Positions 32,260 through 36,774 of a DNA stretch of 36,774 nucleotides are shown piece by piece; position 1 is the first letter of the stretch, and the number at the start of each line of letters is the position of its first letter. This DNA is from Clostridia bacterium. GTDB taxonomy: Bacteria; Bacillota; Clostridia; UBA1212; UBA1255. The notes under the pieces were generated by a model that ran no database searches, was not told the origin of the DNA, and was given only the letters and a program-made list of their open reading frames with translations. The position numbers and the translations under genes are program-made. The DNA is taken from NCBI GenBank assembly GCA_017620915.1, contig JAFZSK010000017.1:1-36774 (forward strand), written 5' to 3'.

Positions 32260-33816
32260 ATGGACGATACCGGCAATTCCCGCACTTTCACCGCCCGCAT
32301 CGGCGACCGCGCGTTTCCCCTCTCCCACGGCCAGAGCCTGGGGAGTTTACTTCAGTCCGCGGTGCCCGGGGTCGCGTCGGCGGCAATGCCCTGCGGCGGC
32401 CACGGCAAATGCGGCAAGTGCAAGGTGCGTGCGGCGGGAGCGCTGTCCCCGGTAACGGCGGCAGAGCGGCACTTTTTGACGGACGATGAACTGGCCGCGG
32501 GCATGCGGCTGGCGTGTCAGACTTTCGCGGAGGGCAACGTCGAACTGACGCTCCCGGACGCCGAACGCGCCGCGCGGATAATTACCGACGGCGAGCTGCC
32601 GCAATATTCGCTCGCGCCGGGTTTTTCAGCGTACGGCGCCGCGGTGGACATCGGTACTACGACCGTGGCGGCAACGCTCTACGACGCCCGCGGCACCCGG
32701 CTGGCCCGGGCCAGCGCACTGAACCCGCAGCGGCGCTGGGGCGCGGACGTGATCTCTCGCATGGAGGCGGCGCTGGCCGGCGAGGCCGCGGAACTGGCCG
32801 CGGCGATCCGCGCGGAGATCTGCGAATTGCTGACTTCGCTGGCGGCGCAGGCGGGGATCGGCACGGAATGCATTGACGGCGCGGTGATCACGGGCAACAC
32901 TGTAATGCTCCATCTGCTGGCCGGCGTCAACACCGAACCCCTCACCCACGCCCCGTTTATTGCCTCCGAACTGTTCGGCCGCACGCTGCGCGCCGCCGAG
33001 CTGGATCTTTCCCCGCTTTCCCCGGAAACGCCGATTTATCTGCCCCGCTGCATCGCGGCGTTCGTGGGCGCGGACATCACGTCGGCGCTGCTGGCCGCGG
33101 AAGCATATTCAGCCGGGCACACGGAACTGCTTACGGACATCGGTACCAACGGCGAAATGGTGCTCAATATTGACGGCCGCCTGCTGGCCTGCTCCACCGC
33201 CGCAGGGCCCGCGTTTGAAGGCGCCGGCATCAGCATGGGCATGGGCGGCAGCGCGGGGGCGATCGACCGGGTATATCTCGCAGAGGACAACAGCGAAAGC
33301 CCGTTCAAGGTGCACGTCATCGGCGACGTGGCTCCGGTGGGCATCTGCGGCAGCGGCCTGATCGACGCGGTCGCCTGCCTGCTGGAGACCGAAGCCATTG
33401 ACGAGACCGGGTTTATGGAGGACGCGCCGGCAATGTTGACCCCGCCGGTCTGCCTGACGCAAGACGATATCCGCGCGGTGCAGCTGGCCAAAAGCGCCGT
33501 GCACGCGGGCATCCGCACACTGCTGAAGACTGCCGGGCTCAAGCCGGACAATATCGAAACTTTATACATTGCCGGCGGCTTCGGCAATTCGCTGAACGTG
33601 GACAACGCCGGGCGCATCGGCCTGATACCGGCCGAATTGACTTCGCGCGTCAGGTCCGTAGGCAACGCCGCCCTCGCCGGCGCCTCACTCATGCTGCTGT
33701 CATTGACCAAACGCGCCGAGTCCGAAGCGCTGGCAAAAAAAGTCGAGGTCGTGGAATTATCCAACGACCCCGTGTTTGCCAATGAGTTTATGGAACAGAT
33801 GATGTTCCCTGTCTAA
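32260..33816 (+). CDS. RACo-type reductive activator of corrinoid protein (ASKHA ATPase, [2Fe-2S])
   Basis: 518 aa, ATG 32260; no good ribosome binding site is visible, so coupling to the gene 18 nt upstream is likely. Residues 1-95 are a ferredoxin-like domain with Cys45, 51, 54 (PCGGHGKCGKC) and Cys86. From about 125 the ASKHA fold: AVDIGTTTVAATLYD, NPQRRWGADVISRM, TDIGTNGEMVL, GICGSGLIDAV and LYIAGGFGNSLNVDNA. RACo proteins reduce inactive Co(II) corrinoid to Co(I) with ATP. This supports an active methyl-transfer pathway. The stop codon is one base from the stop of the convergent DUF4091 gene. Confidence 0.95.
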   Translation: MDDTGNSRTFTARIGDRAFPLSHGQSLGSLLQSAVPGVASAAMPCGGHGKCGKCKVRAAGALSPVTAAERHFLTDDELAAGMRLACQTFAEGNVELTLPDAERAARIITDGELPQYSLAPGFSAYGAAVDIGTTTVAATLYDARGTRLARASALNPQRRWGADVISRMEAALAGEAAELAAAIRAEICELLTSLAAQAGIGTECIDGAVITGNTVMLHLLAGVNTEPLTHAPFIASELFGRTLRAAELDLSPLSPETPIYLPRCIAAFVGADITSALLAAEAYSAGHTELLTDIGTNGEMVLNIDGRLLACSTAAGPAFEGAGISMGMGGSAGAIDRVYLAEDNSESPFKVHVIGDVAPVGICGSGLIDAVACLLETEAIDETGFMEDAPAMLTPPVCLTQDDIRAVQLAKSAVHAGIRTLLKTAGLKPDNIETLYIAGGFGNSLNVDNAGRIGLIPAELTSRVRSVGNAALAGASLMLLSLTKRAESEALAKKVEVVELSNDPVFANEFMEQMMFPV

Positions 33817-33817
33817 T

Positions 33818-36418
33818 TTACCCGTTCAATGCCCGCTCCAGCGTGTCGCCCAGCAGTATCCGCACCGCGTGGATGTAATTGTCATCCTTCGTGTACGTCA
33901 CGACGCTGGTGGTGATGCGGTGAATTATATCGTCCACCGCCTCGCGGCCCAGTAATTCTTCCAGCATGCACAGCATCTGATAGTCCTCGATACCGTCGCG
34001 GATCGATTCCAAACGCATCGTCGGGATCGGTTCCAGCAGGTCAAACGCGTAGCCGCTGTACACCAGCATGCCGTCGCCGTAGCCACCGCCGCCGGTCCAG
34101 GGGGAAGAGCCCCAGTAATTGACCTTCCAGTAGTCGATCGCCCAGTAAAGCAGGCCCGTGACATCCAGCATCTTCAGCTGCCAGATGCTCGTGATCGCCT
34201 CGGTGCCGTCGGAGGTCAGCTGCCAGTTCACGTAGGGCTGCGTGGGGTTGATGGCAATGTATGCCCACAGCTCGTCGCCCGCCGCTACGCGCGCTTTCAT
34301 GCGCTCTGTGAAGGTGCCGTATCTCAGATCCTGCTGCATGCTCTGCACGGAAGCCGAATTTTTAACGAACATCAGGCTGCGCGGCGTGAAGGCATCCAGT
34401 TTCGGGCACCAGATGTTGACCGCCTGCTGCATGTAACCGATCATGTCGATGTCGGATTTTTCAAAAGTGGTAGGTTGGCCTGCGGAGGTCAGGTCCGGGT
34501 TGCGCTCGAACGGCACGGTCATGCGGAAGTTCGGCGTGTTGGCGCGGACGCGGTTGGCGGCATCCAGCAGTTTGGCCAGGTCATCCGCTACGGGCGTGCG
34601 GCCGCCGGGTTCGTCAACGGCATAATAGAACACTTTGTCCATCCAGTCGGGCCAGACGCCGTTATTGTCATCTTTGATGCTCATGTCGAGGTAGGTCCAG
34701 CGGGTAGTGTTGATGCGCGGATCCTGCATCTTGGCCGCGGCGTAGCCGGAGGTCAGACCGTGCGGCATATCCATGATATTGATGCGGTATTTCAGGAAGA
34801 AATCGTAGTAAATGCCTTCAATATCCATCTCCCGGAGATAATCTTCGGGATATTTGTCGTGGTTGTAGGAGCTGTAAATGTACGACGCCCAGTTGGCGAA
34901 CGCCGTGCGCAGCTCGGTCTCTTCGGTCAACGCGAAGTTCCACACTTTTACGGCCACAGACGCGCGCTTCACTTCTTTGCCCGTGTCATCGTCGAAGATG
35001 TGGACAATGGAGTTGTACGTTCCCGCGGGCGTATCCGGCGAGGTGGTCAGCCGGATCACGAAGCCCTGAGTCTTGCCGGAGGCAACGTCCCGCGCCCCGG
35101 TATACGGCGGCAGCGCGTCCGGTATCATGGAACCGCTGATATTGTGATAGTATTCGAAGCAGAGTTCGAACGGCACGGTGTGGCCTTTGCCGTCGCTGAA
35201 TTCGTCAACTTCCACTCTCACCTTCATATCCCGGCCGGGGGCCACAAAGAACTGCGCGTTCTCCGCCTCGTTCTTGGCCATGCGGACGGTGTAGCCGGTG
35301 CGGGAGGTGTTGCCGGTCTTGTTCTGATAGATCTTTTCCGTGGACTGCTCGAACCAGAGCTTCACGCCGGCTTCCTCGTCGGGCGCGGTGAGCGTCTTAT
35401 TGGCCAGCGGGTCGTTTTCCGTAAGTCCGTTCGCGGGCTTCAGCAGATATTCTTCCAGCCCCGCGGCGCGCATGGCATCTTCGTAATTGTCGTAGAACGC
35501 GATCTCGGAGATCGTGAATTCGGCGCCGTTTTTGGTATTGAGCGAAGACCAGTCGATGCGCATCGTGGAGAGCATGTCCGCCTTGGGCAATTTCGTACCG
35601 GTCATATCTACTAGCATGTAGTACCAGTTGCCGTCGGCGAAATATTTCGCGGTGGCTGAGTCGCCGGCTCTGGGCGAGTGGGTAAATACTTCGAAGTCGC
35701 CGTCGCAATTGCCGTCAGCTTTGAACTTGAATACCAGGTACGAACCGTCGGTACCCTTGAGCGGGTTGCGGCCGGTGAGCCGGCTGTACTGCGCAATGTT
35801 CAGCGTCACGTAGGGATCCGGTCCCGCCGCCGCGGTGCAGGTGAATTTGACGCCGTCATCGGCGAGGCTGACCGTGCAGTGTTTGACGTTGCCCAGCGTC
35901 GAGATCGTAGTGCTGTCCCAGGTGTCAAAAATATTGTCCGGGCCGGAAGGCGTAGGCTTCGGCGTAGCGGTGGCAGTGGGACGGGATGTAGGCGTGGCGG
36001 TGGGCTTCGGCGTAGCGGTCGCGGGCACCGGCGTTACGTTAGCCGTAGGCGTCGGAGGGACTGCCGTGCCGGTCGGGGGCAACGGTGTGCCGCTCGCAGG
36101 CGCTTCCTCAGTCGGCTCGCCGGTGGCGGGTCCGTCTGATGCGGGAATCTCCGTTGCAGGCTCGGCAGTGGCGGGCTCATCCGTCGCAGGTTCGTCCGTC
36201 GCGGGGATGTCCGTTGCGGGCTCGGCGGTGGCCGGTTCGGCGGTGGCGGGCTCGTCCGTCGCAGGCTCGTTGGTAGCCGGTTCGCCGGAATTGATCACGA
36301 CCGGCTCTTCGGTGGCAACGGGTTTTTCCTTGACGCCGCAGCCGTACCCGGCCAGCAATGTCGTTGCCAGCATCAATACGGCCACAATAAGGGCAATAAC
36401 TTTTTTAGTCCTTCTCAT
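33818..36418 (-). CDS. Secreted DUF4091/GH123-like protein with EPAT linker
   Basis: 866 aa, ATG 36418 behind AAAGGGGAAAAG. Signal sequence 1-27 with a Cys (LLAGYGC) that could be lipid-modified, though the lipobox is poor. Residues 30-165 are repeats of EPAT with variants, then PTATPT-type. A CBM-like beta domain (about 170-320) and the catalytic-type region follow: VKLWFEQSTEKIY, FYYAVDEPGGRTP with an acidic pair, then LLYWAIDYWKVNYWG. RLESIRDGIEDYQML near the C-terminus is the DUF4091 hallmark. GH123 enzymes hydrolyse N-acetylgalactosaminides; the activity here is only inferred. Stop codon is 1 nt from the RACo gene. Confidence 0.9.
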   Translation of the reverse strand: MRRTKKVIALIVAVLMLATTLLAGYGCGVKEKPVATEEPVVINSGEPATNEPATDEPATAEPATAEPATDIPATDEPATDEPATAEPATEIPASDGPATGEPTEEAPASGTPLPPTGTAVPPTPTANVTPVPATATPKPTATPTSRPTATATPKPTPSGPDNIFDTWDSTTISTLGNVKHCTVSLADDGVKFTCTAAAGPDPYVTLNIAQYSRLTGRNPLKGTDGSYLVFKFKADGNCDGDFEVFTHSPRAGDSATAKYFADGNWYYMLVDMTGTKLPKADMLSTMRIDWSSLNTKNGAEFTISEIAFYDNYEDAMRAAGLEEYLLKPANGLTENDPLANKTLTAPDEEAGVKLWFEQSTEKIYQNKTGNTSRTGYTVRMAKNEAENAQFFVAPGRDMKVRVEVDEFSDGKGHTVPFELCFEYYHNISGSMIPDALPPYTGARDVASGKTQGFVIRLTTSPDTPAGTYNSIVHIFDDDTGKEVKRASVAVKVWNFALTEETELRTAFANWASYIYSSYNHDKYPEDYLREMDIEGIYYDFFLKYRINIMDMPHGLTSGYAAAKMQDPRINTTRWTYLDMSIKDDNNGVWPDWMDKVFYYAVDEPGGRTPVADDLAKLLDAANRVRANTPNFRMTVPFERNPDLTSAGQPTTFEKSDIDMIGYMQQAVNIWCPKLDAFTPRSLMFVKNSASVQSMQQDLRYGTFTERMKARVAAGDELWAYIAINPTQPYVNWQLTSDGTEAITSIWQLKMLDVTGLLYWAIDYWKVNYWGSSPWTGGGGYGDGMLVYSGYAFDLLEPIPTMRLESIRDGIEDYQMLCMLEELLGREAVDDIIHRITTSVVTYTKDDNYIHAVRILLGDTLERALNG

Positions 36419-36482
36419 TACTCTTTTCCCCTTTTCGCTGATCCGCCGGCCGCCTCCGGCGCCGCGGTGCTCAGATAGGTTG

Positions 36483-36512
36483 ATTATACCACTATATTGG
36501 GCAAATGGTCAA
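36483..36512 (-). promoter_or_regulatory. Promoter of the DUF4091 gene
   Basis: TTGACC (36512-36507), 18 nt and TATAAT (36488-36483) on the minus strand, about 65 nt before the start. Confidence 0.75.
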
Positions 36513-36580
36513 CAGAGCACGCCCGTTTTCAGGTCTTTGGCGCCTTCTCCGTTTCAAGAAGCGGGGCGTGTTTCCACCCG

Positions 36581-36619
36581 CGTCTAGCAAAACCTCTTTT
36601 TTAGGCTGTTTGCTAGACG
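36581..36619. repeat. 11-bp hairpin beside the insertion sequence
   Basis: CGTCTAGCAAA (36581-36591) pairs with TTTGCTAGACG (36609-36619). The loop holds CCTCTTTTTTAGG, itself able to pair at its ends. It lies about 15 nt outside the likely IS end. Confidence 0.8.
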
Positions 36620-36665
36620 AGGGCTCCTTCTCTGGGTTATGTCCGTATAATGGTGTAAATTTAAA

Positions 36666-36694
36666 ATGCGAGCCACTGCTCGATCCTGTATAAT
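36666..36694 (+). promoter_or_regulatory. Possible transposase promoter
   Basis: TATAAT at 36689-36694 with a poor -35 (ATGCGA, 36666-36671). Confidence 0.45.
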
Positions 36695-36730
36695 GAACTT
36701 GCACAACCAAAAGACAGGAGGTAATGAACA

Positions 36731-36774
36731 ATGGCTCAAATCAATTTTACACTATCTGAGGAAGAAATTCTACA
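36731..36774 (+). CDS. IS256-family transposase, N-terminal fragment
   Basis: ATG 36731 with AGGAGG 9 nt upstream; only 14 full codons are visible, reading MAQINFTLSEEEIL, which matches the usual start of Clostridia IS256-type transposases. An ATG 7 nt earlier is in another frame and stops quickly. The family is a DDE transposase with a mutator-like fold. It continues past the window, so completeness is unknown. Confidence 0.75.
   Translation, partial: MAQINFTLSEEEIL

Larger units (their letters stand above)
36634..36774 (+). mobile_element. IS256-family insertion sequence, left end (continues beyond window)
   Basis: The left end is estimated at GGGTTATGTCCGTATAATGG (36634-36653), which resembles terminal inverted repeats of IS256-type elements in Clostridia. 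The opposite end is outside the window, so neither the inverted repeat nor a target duplication can be confirmed. Confidence 0.6.

Overview
The window looks like a chromosomal segment of a Clostridia-like Bacillota, probably an uncultured anaerobe. The evidence is indirect: strong AGGAGG-type ribosome binding sites, a FakA/DegV/PlsX/ACP lipid operon, an S24/S26-PqqD-HprK-like cassette, proline/threonine-rich cell-surface proteins, corrinoid methyl-transfer genes and an IS256-type element. By eye the sequence is GC-rich (mid to high 50s percent), apart from an AT-rich island at about 21.7-23.0 kb and 24.9-25.9 kb. No species can be named from the sequence alone.

Layout. Positions 1-1457: a truncated Xre-type regulator and a membrane-anchored secreted protein. 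1647-6768 (minus): a probable operon of an FtsB/DivIC-like division protein with an internal amber codon, a rhomboid protease and the two halves of a heterodimeric ABC exporter. 7057-11060 (minus): HprK-like kinase, PqqD-like protein and an unusual protein in which an S24/S26 peptidase domain is joined in frame to a large GH99-like ectodomain. 11127-13121: a sialate O-acetylesterase-like surface protein. 13.3-13.7 kb: hairpin repeat arrays. 13918-19103 (plus): a conserved protein of unknown function, HU, then fakA-fakB-plsX-acpP, which activates fatty acids and hands acyl groups to phospholipid synthesis. 19.2-19.6 kb: a second hairpin array. 19684-21557 (minus): a PncA-NadE fusion and an NMN adenylyltransferase-like protein (NAD salvage). 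21699-24902 (minus): a membrane Ser/Thr kinase with an AT-rich, BspA-like leucine-rich-repeat ectodomain. 25-26.5 kb: small genes including a HEPN-like pair. 26631-26780: tRNA-Glu and tRNA-Met. 26.9-27.1 kb: a third hairpin array.

27220-33816 (plus) is a tight six-gene run: FGGY kinase-SIS isomerase fusion, YjbQ-like protein, UroD-family methyltransferase, corrinoid protein, DUF2284 protein and a RACo-type activator. Together they suggest corrinoid-dependent demethylation linked to phosphorylation and isomerisation of a sugar or polyol. It is the best candidate for an undescribed pathway here. 33818-36418 (minus) encodes a DUF4091/GH123-like surface protein, and the window ends inside an IS256-type transposase gene.

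Three repeat classes stand out. Family A hairpins have the stem GTCAGCCAC/GTGGCTGAC and family B hairpins the stem AGGCCGAAA/TTTCGGCCT; both occur in arrays with a 53-54 nt pitch and variable loops. Heptamer repeats of the TAAGTKA type sit on gene 3' ends and supply their stop codons. All 28 clear stop codons in the window are TAA or TGA; the only in-frame TAG codons are the two in the FtsB/DivIC-like gene.
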